From the NCBI GenBank assembly GCA_035691865.1, contig DASSIM010000067.1, positions 1-64,000 on the forward strand: a DNA stretch of 64,000 nt, given 5' to 3'. Position numbers and translations under genes: made by a program. The stretch comes from Nitrosopolaris sp035691865 (lineage in GTDB: Archaea; Thermoproteota; Nitrososphaeria; Nitrososphaerales; Nitrososphaeraceae). Position 1 is the stretch's first letter. Each line of letters starts with the position of its first letter. A model generated the notes under the pieces. It had not been told where the DNA came from. It did not search any database and was given only the letters and a program-made list of their open reading frames with translations. Positions 45,396-54,825 of the stretch are shown one piece after another.

Positions 45396-46796
45396 ATGGC
45401 TACTAAAGAACTCAATATGGATTATACTAAGTACGACTTTAAGGATTCTACTGAACTCTATGTCTACCTGAGCAAGAAAGGATTGTCTCGAGGTACTGTT
45501 GAAGAGATCAGTAGGCTAAAAGGCGAACCAGATTGGATGAGAGACTTTAGATTGAGGTCCTATGATGTATTCATGAGCAAACCAATGCCGAACTGGGGCG
45601 GTGATTTGTCGAAAATTGATTTTCAAAATATCTATTATTACGCTAAGGCTTCCGAAAAGCAAGGCAAAAGTTGGGATGACGTTCCGGAATCTGTCAGAAA
45701 CACCTTTGAGAAACTTGGTATTCCTGAAGCAGAAAGAAAGTTCCTTGCTGGCGTAGGTGCACAGTACGAGTCCGAGACAGTATATCATAATTTGAGAGAA
45801 GATCTTCAAAAACAAGGTGTAATATTTATTGATACGGATACGGCACTCAAAGAACAGCCAGAGATTATGAAAAAGCATTTCGGTAAAGTCATTCCACCCG
45901 AAGATAATAAATTTGCGGCATTGAATAGTGCTGTTTGGTCAGGTGGGTCGTTTATTTATGTTCCTCCACGCGTCAAGATCGACCTTCCGTTACAGGCATA
46001 CTTTAGAATTAATGCCGAAAATATTGGTCAATTTGAAAGAACTTTGATAATTGCTGACGAAGGTGCGGAAGTCCATTATATCGAAGGCTGTACTGCTCCA
46101 GTTTACACTACAGAATCGCTACATTCTGCAGTTGTGGAGTTAATTGCAAAGAAGGGAGCCAAGATAAGATACACCACGATCCAAAACTGGAGTAAGGATG
46201 TTTACAACTTAGTAACAAAGAGAGCGTATGCGTATGAGAATGCCACCGTTGAATGGATTGATGGAAACCTAGGTAGCAGATTAACCATGAAATACCCAGG
46301 CGTGTATATGCTTGGGAAGAATGCTCATGCCGAAGTCATATCAGTGGCTTTCGCTGGTTCTGGTCAACATCAAGATGCTGGTGCAAAAGCAGTACACTTG
46401 GCTCCAAACACAACCTCCAGAATCACAAGCAAGTCAGTTAGCAAGGATTCTGGTAGAACAACCTACAGAGGCCTACTTCATGTAGCAAAGGGTGCTACAG
46501 GAGTAAAGTCGAATGTTAGATGCGATGCATTATTGTTAGACGAGAACTCGAGAACTGATACATATCCATATGTCGAAGTGAATGAAGATGATGCCACAAT
46601 CTCCCATGAAGCAACTGTTGGAAAGATCGGTGAGGATCAAATCTTTTATCTAATGAGCAGAGGCTTTTCGGAATCTGATGCCCTTTCTCTGATCGTTGGT
46701 GGCTTTATGGAACCATTCACTAAAGAATTGCCAATGGAATATGCAGTTGAGCTAAATAAACTTGTAAAGGTTGAAATGGAAGGCTCCGTCGGTTAG
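45396..46796 (+). CDS. sufB: Fe-S cluster assembly scaffold SufB
   Basis: 466 residues. KFAALNSAVWSGGSFIYVPP, VHYIEGCTAPVYTTESLHSA, then NSRTDTYPYVEVNEDDATIS and SHEATVGKIGEDQIFYLMSR are SufB signatures. With SufC and SufD it forms the scaffold that builds Fe-S clusters. SufC is not encoded next to it, unusual for this operon. SufD follows 23 nt downstream. Confidence 0.96.
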   Translation: MATKELNMDYTKYDFKDSTELYVYLSKKGLSRGTVEEISRLKGEPDWMRDFRLRSYDVFMSKPMPNWGGDLSKIDFQNIYYYAKASEKQGKSWDDVPESVRNTFEKLGIPEAERKFLAGVGAQYESETVYHNLREDLQKQGVIFIDTDTALKEQPEIMKKHFGKVIPPEDNKFAALNSAVWSGGSFIYVPPRVKIDLPLQAYFRINAENIGQFERTLIIADEGAEVHYIEGCTAPVYTTESLHSAVVELIAKKGAKIRYTTIQNWSKDVYNLVTKRAYAYENATVEWIDGNLGSRLTMKYPGVYMLGKNAHAEVISVAFAGSGQHQDAGAKAVHLAPNTTSRITSKSVSKDSGRTTYRGLLHVAKGATGVKSNVRCDALLLDENSRTDTYPYVEVNEDDATISHEATVGKIGEDQIFYLMSRGFSESDALSLIVGGFMEPFTKELPMEYAVELNKLVKVEMEGSVG

Positions 46797-46819
46797 AGAG
46801 AACCGCTTCGCTTCTTTTT

Positions 46820-48259
46820 TTGTGGAAGGCGCTGAATGAACCAGTGATCTTATCTTCTATTAGTAGCGACTACATCAACTCCATAACGGAGGAAAATAGA
46901 GAGCCTCCCTGGTTAAGCGAAATAAGAAGAGAAGCATTTTCGAAGTACACCGCTCTCCCAGCCGAGGTGTCTCCACTTTATTCAAAATACTCTGATGTAA
47001 ATCGTCTTAGGGTAGAAAGTGTCCGGCTACCTGACCAAATGACTAAATTTCAACCGTACGATGAGTTACGTGATAGGTTGAAGGAACCAGAGCAAGGTGC
47101 TAGTGTACTGCGAATAGGATCTGCGATAAACAACTTGGTGATCCCAGAAAAAATTTCTAAAATGGGAGTCATCGTTATGGACTTAAAAGAAGCAGTGATA
47201 AAACACGAGGATCTTATCAGAAGTCAGCTAACCTCCAATCGCCTCAATTATAGTGAGGACAAGTTCCTCGCATTAGAGGCTTCAGCTTTCTATTCGGGGT
47301 TATTTATCTATATTCCCAATAATGTCATTGTTGAGGATCCAATTAGAATCATTAACTCATTGGCAGACGATGGGTCTTCCTCGATAGCGCGGGCTATTAT
47401 TATTGCGGATGTTGGCTCTAAGGCCACCGTTGTCGAGGAGATATATGCTCCGCAGATGGAACCGAATAAGACAGTTCAACAAGCATATTTTGAGTTGATC
47501 GAATCTCATGTCGGCCCCAACGCCCATCTAGAAATGGTAACTTTACAGGCAATGAGCAGAAACACTATTAATTTCTCCAATAGGAAAGCCTTCATTGAGA
47601 GAGATGGTAAAATGTCATGGTATCTAGGAATGTTTGGTGCAGAGATGTCAAGATACAAGATCGATAGCATAATGAAAGGTGTAGGAGCCTCTGCAGAGGA
47701 CGTTGAAATAATATTTGGAATTGGGAATCAGTCATTCGATGTCACGTCGAATCTGATCCATAATGGAAGTAATTCAAGGGGTAGAGTACTCGTCAAATCC
47801 GTCATGAAAGATACTTCCAAGTCCTTGTTTAAAGGAATGATAAAAATAGGGAAGGACGCGAAGGCTTCCGAGTCATATCTCGCAGGGCATGCAATCCTAC
47901 TCGACAAGGGTGCAAAATCAGATGCAATTCCAGGCCTAGAGATTGAAACTAATGAAGTAAAAGCTACACATTCTGCATCAGTAGCGCAGATGGACGAAAA
48001 CCAAATTTTCTATCTTATGTCTAGAGGACTAAGTAGAGAAGGTGCGAAGCGCGAAATTGTTAGCGGGTTTCTTGAACCTTTATCAAGGAAAATGGGTCCT
48101 GCTATCAGAGCGTGGATTAATTATCTGATTGAAAACAAATGGTCTGGCAAATCCCTAATGCTTAAAACAGATGAAGCAATGGAACAGATTCTTGAAGTGG
48201 AAAAGTCCAGGTACCGAGAGACACAGGATATTTTTGAGAAGCACTATAAATACAGATAG
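46820..48259 (+). CDS. sufD: SufD (SufB/SufD-family Fe-S assembly protein)
   Basis: 479 residues from TTG 46820. The SufB/D beta-helix core is clear (LEASAFYSGLFIYIPNNVIV, KGMIKIGKDAKASESYLAGH, and ATHSASVAQMDENQIFYLMS). The N-terminal helical part (EENREPPWLSEIRREAFSKY) is that of SufD. It lacks the conserved ligand Cys set of SufB, as is usual for SufD. Same transcript as sufB and probably the Rieske gene. Confidence 0.92.
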   Translation: MWKALNEPVILSSISSDYINSITEENREPPWLSEIRREAFSKYTALPAEVSPLYSKYSDVNRLRVESVRLPDQMTKFQPYDELRDRLKEPEQGASVLRIGSAINNLVIPEKISKMGVIVMDLKEAVIKHEDLIRSQLTSNRLNYSEDKFLALEASAFYSGLFIYIPNNVIVEDPIRIINSLADDGSSSIARAIIIADVGSKATVVEEIYAPQMEPNKTVQQAYFELIESHVGPNAHLEMVTLQAMSRNTINFSNRKAFIERDGKMSWYLGMFGAEMSRYKIDSIMKGVGASAEDVEIIFGIGNQSFDVTSNLIHNGSNSRGRVLVKSVMKDTSKSLFKGMIKIGKDAKASESYLAGHAILLDKGAKSDAIPGLEIETNEVKATHSASVAQMDENQIFYLMSRGLSREGAKREIVSGFLEPLSRKMGPAIRAWINYLIENKWSGKSLMLKTDEAMEQILEVEKSRYRETQDIFEKHYKYR

Positions 48260-48265
48260 GTCCTG

Positions 48266-48592
48266 ATGATAATGCCGCCCGAATGGATAAAGGCCTGTGA
48301 ACTGAAAGAATTGAACAATTCCGAGACCGTAAGTTTTGATTTTAATGAGAAAAAAATACTGATATCAAAGGTACACAATAAGGTTTATGCTACAGACAGA
48401 ATCTGCACTCATGCATATGCCGATCTGTCAACAGGATTCATGAATGAGGATGAAGAAACCATTACGTGTCCTTTGCATATGTCTTCTTTCAAACTGGAAG
48501 ATGGTACTCCACAAAATCTCCCTGCGGAAGTTCCTTTGAAAAATTACAAAACCAAAATACAGAGTAGTTCGGTCTATATCTTAGTAGAATAG
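48266..48592 (+). CDS. Rieske-type [2Fe-2S] ferredoxin
   Basis: 108 residues. Ligand motifs RICTHAYADLSTGF (C-x-H) and ITCPLHMSSFKLEDG (C-x2-H) bind the cluster; no membrane segment, so a soluble electron carrier or a small subunit. It begins 7 nt after sufD, probably with the second ATG (MPPEWIK). The placement suggests a role tied to Fe-S assembly, for example as an electron donor or as a maturation target, but that is inference. Confidence 0.9.
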   Translation: MIMPPEWIKACELKELNNSETVSFDFNEKKILISKVHNKVYATDRICTHAYADLSTGFMNEDEETITCPLHMSSFKLEDGTPQNLPAEVPLKNYKTKIQSSSVYILVE

Positions 48593-48656
48593 AGGGATTA
48601 AAATAGCAATGACTTAATTGGATGTAAGAGTATCTTGAATATGTTAACAAGGCAAG

Positions 48657-48818
48657 TTACCTCGAACTCAGAAACTTGATCTTATGCTCCTCGCAGCAAA
48701 AATGTTCTATCCTTGAAACACCTCTGTTAGAATCCCCTTCTATATGCGGCCATCCACCATTCGAAAACTCCCTACCGCAATACGCACAACTTTTGTCCTC
48801 TGGGCGCTCATTCGACAT
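48657..48818 (-). CDS. small zinc-finger protein (53 aa)
   Basis: The minus-strand ATG at 48818 opens 53 codons with C11AYCGREFSNGGWPH (C-x2-C), then FCCEEH (C41, C42, H45). This likely forms a treble-clef or ribbon zinc site. Convergent with the suf operon and divergent from the next small zinc protein at 48956. A plus-strand frame on the same bases lacks any pattern and is rejected. Confidence 0.55.
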   Translation of the reverse strand: MSNERPEDKSCAYCGREFSNGGWPHIEGDSNRGVSRIEHFCCEEHKIKFLSSR

Positions 48819-48955
48819 CCATTGTTATTATTGGGAAAATTCTATTAAAACTTGCTAACATTGTAAATGTACCTGATCCCAGCGCATCCGCAATTAAAGC
48901 CTTCCCAGGCATTTATAAAGAATAGTCTAAATACTCTTGCAAAAATCTCTCAAAT

Positions 48956-49129
48956 ATGGTAGTTCTACAGCTGATATGCGATAAGTGTCAAAAGGTCATC
49001 TTGGAGAAAGAAGGAGAATCTTATCTTGACGATGGCCGGTTTCCCATTTCCGAGGAAGAGGCTACTTTGCTGGATAAGGAACACCGTGGTCACGAATGTC
49101 ATATTGAAGCCGTGACGAAAGAAACCTAA
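48956..49129 (+). CDS. small CxxC/HxxH-type protein (57 aa)
   Basis: The ATG at 48956 opens 57 codons: LICDKCQKVILEKEGESYLD, then an acidic helix and HRGHECHIEAVT. C9-x2-C12 with the late H/C cluster probably binds zinc. The upstream ATTTATAAAGAATAG about 45 nt before the ATG can be the TATA element. Function unknown. Confidence 0.6.
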   Translation: MVVLQLICDKCQKVILEKEGESYLDDGRFPISEEEATLLDKEHRGHECHIEAVTKET

Positions 49130-49182
49130 ATTCCGTCCAATATTTTACAAATTCTATGTAAATTCCTTATAGAAGATTAGAC

Positions 49183-49980
49183 GTGGTCTATTTTCGGAAT
49201 AGAGCACGGAAACAAATAAATTTCATACCTAGCCTTTGGGGTCTAATGCATAAAAATACGTACGCAAATGTTCCGACTCTTTCGGCAATTGCAATTTCAG
49301 CAATACTGCTTACATCCTTCACTATGGTAGGGATGCAGTTATCACAACATGCATTGGCCCAAAATGCAACAAGCGCAACACCATCAACAAATGCAACAAG
49401 CGCAACACCATCGACCAATAATACAGGCGCGCAGGAACCTCCTGTAGGTCAAAGCTTCGTGTGGCAAGGAACTGCCTCTTCGCAAATAAGCCCTCTAGGG
49501 CCAAGTCATGCGAAAGAATATGTCGCAGCGGTCCTCAAACCAAGAGCTGACGGTGCAGTATACTCAGGTGTGCTCACTTATACCGCAAGCAAAGGTGTGA
49601 ATGTAGAGATCTGGCACGCTTACAACCCTGGGAATACATCAGCACTTGCATCAAAGACCTTTGGATCTGTGAAGACAGCATCGTACAATGGTATGAACGT
49701 TGCTGTGGTTGACCTGTCTGCTTCTGGAGCTTCAGGTTCAGTCCCATTCTCTGGCAACGCTGTCTTACTGCATGCAACTTCGCCATTTACTGTGACCTAC
49801 ACGGTGAACGCAGTCGCTCAAACTGCTAAGACTACAAACAACGTTCAATCCTCAATGGCTGCAGCTCCACCCGCTGTTCCGAAAAAACTCACTACAGGCA
49901 ATAGTACAAGCAGTTCAAGCAGTTCAAGTAGCAAGAGTAGCAAGAGTAGCAAACCTCCACAGCCCACCACGCTTGAGTAG
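49183..49980 (+). CDS. secreted protein with Thr/Ser-rich linkers, unknown
   Basis: The true start is most likely ATG 49246 (MHKNTYANVPTLSAIAISA), giving a 244-residue precursor with a signal peptide ending HALAQ. Then follow two copies of NATSATPST, a beta-rich domain (FVWQGTASSQISPL to AVLLHATSPFTVTYTVNAVA) and a Ser/Lys-rich tail with repeated SSS and SKS. Exposed surface or cell-wall protein is a reasonable inference. In-frame sequence upstream to 49183 lacks signal-peptide character. Confidence 0.7.
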   Translation: MVYFRNRARKQINFIPSLWGLMHKNTYANVPTLSAIAISAILLTSFTMVGMQLSQHALAQNATSATPSTNATSATPSTNNTGAQEPPVGQSFVWQGTASSQISPLGPSHAKEYVAAVLKPRADGAVYSGVLTYTASKGVNVEIWHAYNPGNTSALASKTFGSVKTASYNGMNVAVVDLSASGASGSVPFSGNAVLLHATSPFTVTYTVNAVAQTAKTTNNVQSSMAAAPPAVPKKLTTGNSTSSSSSSSSKSSKSSKPPQPTTLE

Positions 49981-50063
49981 TTGATAGCTAGTAAAACCCT
50001 ACAGACGTACGATCTTCCTAATTTTTTGTTGCAAATTCATCAAGCATTTATCTTTAATTTTGT

Positions 50064-50288
50064 TTAGACATGAAGGTTTTTCTTATGATATAGTACTTTT
50101 CCTTCTTTTGTAATTTTCATAACCCTATTTGCCGGTATTAGTTCAAAATTTTCAGAAGCATTTACGAATTCTGAAAGTGAAACCTCGTGCAAAGAATCTA
50201 AATCTCGATAATAAACTGAATAAAGATTTGGATCGTCGGCATAGAGTGCTTTGCTGAAAATCTCTTCTAATCTACCCTTCTTCGGCAT
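50064..50288 (-). CDS. DUF504 protein
   Basis: 74 residues: the DPNLYSVYYRDLDSLHEVSL strand pattern and IPANRVMKITKEGKVLYHKK fit DUF504, a small archaeal family in which the conserved IPxxRVxxI segment recurs. Role unknown; relatives have been linked to RNA or CCA-type enzymes only as fusions. It overlaps the leuD 3' end by 17 nt, so it belongs to that operon. Confidence 0.75.
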   Translation of the reverse strand: MPKKGRLEEIFSKALYADDPNLYSVYYRDLDSLHEVSLSEFVNASENFELIPANRVMKITKEGKVLYHKKNLHV

Positions 50289-50775
50289 TTCTGTAGTAGA
50301 TCAATCCCCCTGCCTCTACTATCTTCGCTACCAATTTCGGAAACGGCCTCATCATGTAAGATTCGGCCCTTGTTAGATTCACGATTTTGTTTTGATTGAG
50401 ATCGAGTTCAAGTTCGTCCTTATCAAAAATTCTTCCCAAAGTTTGTTGTTCGATTTCTATGGGAAGTAAATAGCCTCCATCTATAGCATTTCTGTAAAAT
50501 ATTCTCGCAAATGATGGGGCTAAAATCGCTTTAATACCCAACTGAGAAAGAGCAATAGGAGCGTGCTCTCTGCTCGATCCGCAGCCAAAATTACTTCCGC
50601 ACACCATAAAATCACCCTGGGAGACTTTCTGTGGAAATTCAGGATCTAAACCCTCCATTGCATGTTTTGCCAATTCTCGGGGGTCATGAATTTTTAGATA
50701 AGGCCCTGGAATGATAACATCAGTATCGATGTTCGACGTGTCATATTTATGAACTCTCCCCTTTATTGAATTCAA
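50272..50775 (-). CDS. leuD: 3-isopropylmalate/homoaconitate dehydratase small subunit
   Basis: 167 residues, the swivelling domain. The serine loop is CGSSREHAPIALSQLGIKAI and the end is FARIFYRNAIDGGYLLP. It works with the large subunit to isomerise 2-isopropylmalate (leucine) or homoaconitate-like acids; the archaeal short form cannot be assigned between them from sequence alone. Overlaps leuC by 4 nt. Confidence 0.92.
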   Translation of the reverse strand: MNSIKGRVHKYDTSNIDTDVIIPGPYLKIHDPRELAKHAMEGLDPEFPQKVSQGDFMVCGSNFGCGSSREHAPIALSQLGIKAILAPSFARIFYRNAIDGGYLLPIEIEQQTLGRIFDKDELELDLNQNKIVNLTRAESYMMRPFPKLVAKIVEAGGLIYYRNAEEG

Positions 50776-52049
50776 GCTACGTCCCTCGGATCTGTGATCT
50801 TTCCTCTCACAGCAGAAGCTGCTGCTACCTTAGGCGATGCTAGATATGTCTTTGACTTGACATGCCCCATTCTACCTGGAAAGTTTCTATTTGTAGTACT
50901 AACACATATCTCATCTTCAGCCAAGACTCCCATATGAGCACCACAACAAGCGCCGCATGTTGGCGGTCCAATAACGACCCCGGCCTCGAGAAATACACTA
51001 GCTAACCCCTCTCTTACTGCCTTGATGTAGATAGACTGAGCGGCAGGTAACACTTCGGTTCGAACCTTCACCTTCCGGCCCTTGAGTATTCTAGCCACCG
51101 CTTGGAGGTCCTCAAATTTAGCGCCTGTGCACGAGCCAATGTACACTTTATCAATTTCGATTTCTTGTAATTCTCTTGCTGCGCTAACATTTCCAGGAGA
51201 GAATGGTTTAGCGACCGTGGGTTCTAATTTGTCTATCTCATAGGTTAATCGCTCAGAAAATTTAGCATCAGTGTCGCCCAAGATTGGCGAATAAGATGCA
51301 TTAGTTCTTTGTCTTAGGTATGACTCCGTTACACCATCAGGCTCAATTATTCCATTCTTTGCTCCTGCTTCAGTGGTCATATTGGTGAGTGTGAGACGCT
51401 CGTCCATACTCATTTCTCTAACTATGTTACCTGAAAATTGCATTGCCTTGTAGTTTGCGGCATCAGTTCCTATATCACCGATAATTCTCAAAATGATATC
51501 TTTTGCCATCAAGTAATCTGGCTTGGTCCCGGTAATCTCAAACAGCATAGTCTCCGGTACTTTCAACCAGATTTTGCCGTTCATTAAAACATAAGCAATA
51601 TCTGTATGGCCCAAGCCTGCAGCAAATGCCCCTAGCGCCCCTGTGGTATTGGTATGCGAATCACCAGCTACATATACCTCGCCTGGCAACACCATTGCCT
51701 CTTCGTGAGACAACGTATGACAGATTCCATATTGGCCAAGACCATACTTAAAATGTTTTTTAACGCCATATTTCTTTGTCCATCTCGAAAGAATCATTAT
51801 ATTCTCAGCTGACACTTTGTCAGCCGCAGGGACGAAATGATCTTCCGCTACCCACACTCTATCCGGATCCCAAATATGATCCAATTTTTTACCTTTTTTT
51901 TCCCACTCACTTAACACCTTGATAACGCCTGGACCAGATACATCATGCATCATTACCTTATCGACACTTACAAACCCTACATCTCCGGCTTGTATTTTCG
52001 TTTTGCCGATACCGCGGGCAAGTATTTTTTCAGTAATCGTCATGGACAT
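50772..52049 (-). CDS. leuC: 3-isopropylmalate/homoaconitate dehydratase large subunit
   Basis: 425 residues. The [4Fe-4S] ligand cysteines are in YIGSCTGAKFEDLQ and IGPPTCGACCGAHMG; AGDSHTNTTGALGAFAAGLG is the aconitase-family glycine-rich segment, and NRNFPGRMGH is near the end. The archaeal two-subunit form acts in leucine synthesis or lysine-type 2-oxoacid elongation. Three-gene operon with leuD and DUF504. Confidence 0.94.
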   Translation of the reverse strand: MSMTITEKILARGIGKTKIQAGDVGFVSVDKVMMHDVSGPGVIKVLSEWEKKGKKLDHIWDPDRVWVAEDHFVPAADKVSAENIMILSRWTKKYGVKKHFKYGLGQYGICHTLSHEEAMVLPGEVYVAGDSHTNTTGALGAFAAGLGHTDIAYVLMNGKIWLKVPETMLFEITGTKPDYLMAKDIILRIIGDIGTDAANYKAMQFSGNIVREMSMDERLTLTNMTTEAGAKNGIIEPDGVTESYLRQRTNASYSPILGDTDAKFSERLTYEIDKLEPTVAKPFSPGNVSAARELQEIEIDKVYIGSCTGAKFEDLQAVARILKGRKVKVRTEVLPAAQSIYIKAVREGLASVFLEAGVVIGPPTCGACCGAHMGVLAEDEICVSTTNRNFPGRMGHVKSKTYLASPKVAAASAVRGKITDPRDVA

Positions 52050-52151
52050 AGGGATTCACCTTGCAGAATATCCGGCACGACTAAAGGATTAAAACCTTCT
52101 GCAAAGAAAAAGAAAACAAAAAAAGAGAAGAGACCGTAGATTCAGGTTCAC

Positions 52152-52898
52152 TTGGAAATATTACCAATCCTGATGCCATTAAAGACAGGCAAATTTGATC
52201 TGTATCAAAGTTTCAAGGTGTCCGGATTTGAGTTCGAAGAAAATGATATTCTCGTAGTTTCCAGCAAATACATATCTATGAGTGAGGGTTCGGTGGTGAA
52301 CCTCAATAAAGTAAAGTCCAGTAAAAAAGCTAAAATCGTTAGTGCTGCTTGCCATATAAACGAAAAAATCGTTGAGCTTACACTCAGAGAAGCTGATTAT
52401 ATATCCAAGGGAGTTCCCGGTTTTTTGCTGGCTGCTAAGGACGGCATATTGGCTCCTAATGCTGGCATTGACAAATCCAACGTACCGAGAGGATACGTTG
52501 TCTTATATCCGCGTCTTCCATTCAAAACTGCGGATAACTTGAGAAGGCGATTCCTCATTGACATGAGTATCAATATTATGATTGTGGTAGCGGACAGTCG
52601 ATTGATGCCTGGACGAATAGGGACCATCGGTGTCGCAATTGCCAATGCAGGATTCGAACCTACCGAAGATCAAAGGGGAAATAAAGACCTATTTGGACGA
52701 GTCCTTAGAGTTAGCTTTAAGGCTGTATCTGATAGTCTTGCCACAATGGCAGTTGCAGTTATGGGGGAGGGTAACGAATCGATACCGGCGGCGGTTATTC
52801 GTGGAGCAAGTGTAATAGCTACAGACAGGAAAGTTTCATGGCGTGATACGACGGTCGAGGCAGATCAAGATCTCTATTTAAGGGGATTGCAGACTTGA
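52152..52898 (+). CDS. cofE: F420-0:gamma-glutamyl ligase
   Basis: 248 residues from TTG 52152. GIDKSNVPRGYVVLYPRLP, VVADSRLMPGRIGTIGVAIA, and DQRGNKDLFGRVLRVSF match CofE. It adds glutamates to coenzyme F420-0. Other F420 genes are not in the window. Divergent from leuC with about 100 nt between. The family's usual first residues (LPxxxP) follow the TTG. Confidence 0.92.
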   Translation: MEILPILMPLKTGKFDLYQSFKVSGFEFEENDILVVSSKYISMSEGSVVNLNKVKSSKKAKIVSAACHINEKIVELTLREADYISKGVPGFLLAAKDGILAPNAGIDKSNVPRGYVVLYPRLPFKTADNLRRRFLIDMSINIMIVVADSRLMPGRIGTIGVAIANAGFEPTEDQRGNKDLFGRVLRVSFKAVSDSLATMAVAVMGEGNESIPAAVIRGASVIATDRKVSWRDTTVEADQDLYLRGLQT

Positions 52899-53595
52899 CC
52901 TTTGTGGCCACTCCCACATCTGCACTGAATTTGTAATTATTATTTGATAATTGGCCTTTTTGTTGTTGAAAACGGAGTGTAGGTATCAAGCGCAGTTCTT
53001 TTCATGGCTAGCAATAGTAGCATTGTTTTTACCCAGCAAATACAGCCGAAATACCCTTTGATATAGATGTTGACGCATGCCCTCTAACAAGCCAATATGG
53101 GATTGATCCGAAATCAATTGCGATACTGGTTGGCAGAACGACCACCTGAACAAAATGATAACAACATCGCCACCTATATTTTGCACGGCGAAGATGGTTT
53201 GATACTGGTGACATTGAGGTTGCTCAGTTAGACAGTAGTGTTCAAGAAGGTCGGAACAATCATATGCAATAGGAGAATCGGTAGAGCAAATTTGAGTGGT
53301 ACGGTAAGGGTCGGTCCGCAATCAGCACATTACGCGATGCCACCACCCCTATTGTAAGCTCATTCGCGTTCTACTTTTCTAACATTGTAGGGTATTATGG
53401 AAAAATGATCGGTTGAGCATCCCATCAGCATGTTTCCATAAGAAGACCAGCTTTCTGTCATCATGATCAGCATAACCGTAGCACAGGCTGCAGAAAAAAA
53501 AGCAGAGTCGACAGAATAAAAGACAAAATTCACGAACCTTTAATCTTATAAATCTTTATTGGCCGAAATTGTTAAGCTAGAATCCCCTCCAACTC
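52899..53595. other. gene-poor spacer with frame-shifted coding-like stretch
   Basis: From ATG 53004 the plus strand reads MASNSSIVFTQQIQPKYP, then in another frame DIDVDACPLTSQYGIDPKSI, then in a third ERPPEQNDNNIATYILHGED, ending at 53231. It looks like a dead gene with two frameshifts but no family is recognised. A minus-strand frame over 52986-53321 is a shadow. A GTG frame at 53238 gives 39 more residues of unclear status. Confidence 0.35.
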
Positions 53596-53718
53596 ATGGA
53601 GAAGCTGGTTGCTGGCATAGTTCGAGCAGGATTTGCAATTCTTTCAACTTCTCTGAATACAACAGCCTTTAATCTGAAAGAAACGATGTTAGATCTCCTA
53701 AATCTTCTCCCTGTATAA
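53596..53718 (+). CDS. possible small amphipathic protein (40 aa)
   Basis: ATG 53596, MEKLVAGIVRAGFAILSTSL, then NTTAFNLKETMLDLLNLLPV and stop. AATCTTTATTGG about 40 nt upstream might be promoter-like. The composition is protein-like but there is no family. Confidence 0.3.
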   Translation: MEKLVAGIVRAGFAILSTSLNTTAFNLKETMLDLLNLLPV

Positions 53719-54176
53719 TTATCTCCTTAATTAAATCTTGGATATGAAATTGCACATATATATTAATTGGGCCGTCGTCTACGAATTCGCATACGTAAGC
53801 GAGGATTGTATAGAGATATAATTCGCACTCTGTCCGCGCGGACTGTATCGAAAATGGGTGAGGACTGTATCATTTAGGCAGCCCGTCCTCTACTGCAATT
53901 CAGTGTGTTACTCACTGCGAATATAATTACAATCCGCGTGAACAAAAATAAGTCCCCGACCAAAGCGCAGCCACGGTCGAGACAAAGTATGACGAAACCA
54001 TGCTTTGATGGTTTTGACGGTAGATCTCGACACATCTCATGTGTTTAACAATGCCCCAAAGATAAGATGGCTACATAACGGGACTACTAGGTTCACCGTT
54101 TCTTCACAGATGATCAATTTATATGCTCTGCTAGCGTTTCAACTGTCCGATACCGAGCATGTGGGATTGCTAATTA
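53719..54176. other. spacer with repeat element, no gene
   Basis: Contains the inverted/direct repeat element at 53801-53935 (listed separately). A 66-codon frame at 54005-54205 lacks conserved features and is not accepted. Confidence 0.4.
53801..53935. repeat. imperfect inverted repeat with internal direct repeats
   Basis: GGATTGTA...ATTCGCA (53803-53827) is mirrored by TGCGAAT...TACAATCC (53916-53935). Inside are three copies of G(A/C)GGA(C/T)TGTAT at 53801, 53838 and 53860 and a perfect 12-bp palindrome GTCCGCGCGGAC at 53832-53843. It could be a MITE-like remnant, a regulator-binding array or an RNA structure. No ORF inside. Confidence 0.5.
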
Positions 54177-54734
54177 ATGTCCGAGTTCCTGACGAAATAC
54201 CCTAGGCGTATAAGCGTAGTAAAAGGACTACATGATTTCATACGTCACGAGGAAATTCAATTTGATCACCTAAGCTTGATGGTAAAAATAAAAAAAGACG
54301 AAATAACAAAGACTCTAATTTCGGAAGGTTTCAGACGCGTTAAACTTGAGAATAAAAAGCCTTTTCAAATAGGTAATGGATTCGCTAAGAAGTTGAGCAA
54401 ACCTTGGGAGATGCATGTTAGGCTTTTGGAAGTACATCAGCAAGGATTAATTGCGATTCAGGCCGAAGTAGAAATCTCTAGAAGATATATCCAGCATATC
54501 CGTTCTGTCAGGGCACCGGTTATTTATGAAATCGAGTCTATTCTTCGGAAGCACAGTATAGAATATCGAATCTGGAACGCCAAGGTCAGAGATTACATTG
54601 CAAACATTATCGATAATCATCAGATAAAGCTCTCTGCGCCAAAATTGCCGGCTATGCCATGGAGACCCATGCTATGCTTCGCCATCACCATAGCGCTCTT
54701 GGACGCATTGAAGTTCACAGGAGTCTTGCGGTAG
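54177..54734 (+). CDS. conserved-looking protein, unknown
   Basis: 185 residues. The N-terminal half is basic (MVKIKKDEITKTLISEGFRR), the middle has MHVRLLEVHQQGLIAIQAEV and EISRRYIQHIRSVRAPVIYE, and the C-terminus has a weakly hydrophobic stretch (MLCFAITIALLDALKFTG) that might be a membrane anchor. I recognise no family. It appears full-length with ATG start. Confidence 0.6.
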   Translation: MSEFLTKYPRRISVVKGLHDFIRHEEIQFDHLSLMVKIKKDEITKTLISEGFRRVKLENKKPFQIGNGFAKKLSKPWEMHVRLLEVHQQGLIAIQAEVEISRRYIQHIRSVRAPVIYEIESILRKHSIEYRIWNAKVRDYIANIIDNHQIKLSAPKLPAMPWRPMLCFAITIALLDALKFTGVLR

Positions 54735-54825
54735 CATTTTTTCCGTAAATGCTCGTGTGATTTTAATCGGGTGACTTCGAACCTGCAGTATCATCTGAAG
54801 AGAGGAAGGTGTGCAACATAACCAT

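Noticed and set aside
52986..53321. 111-codon minus-strand frame
   Set aside because: No family features, and plus-strand fragments look more protein-like.
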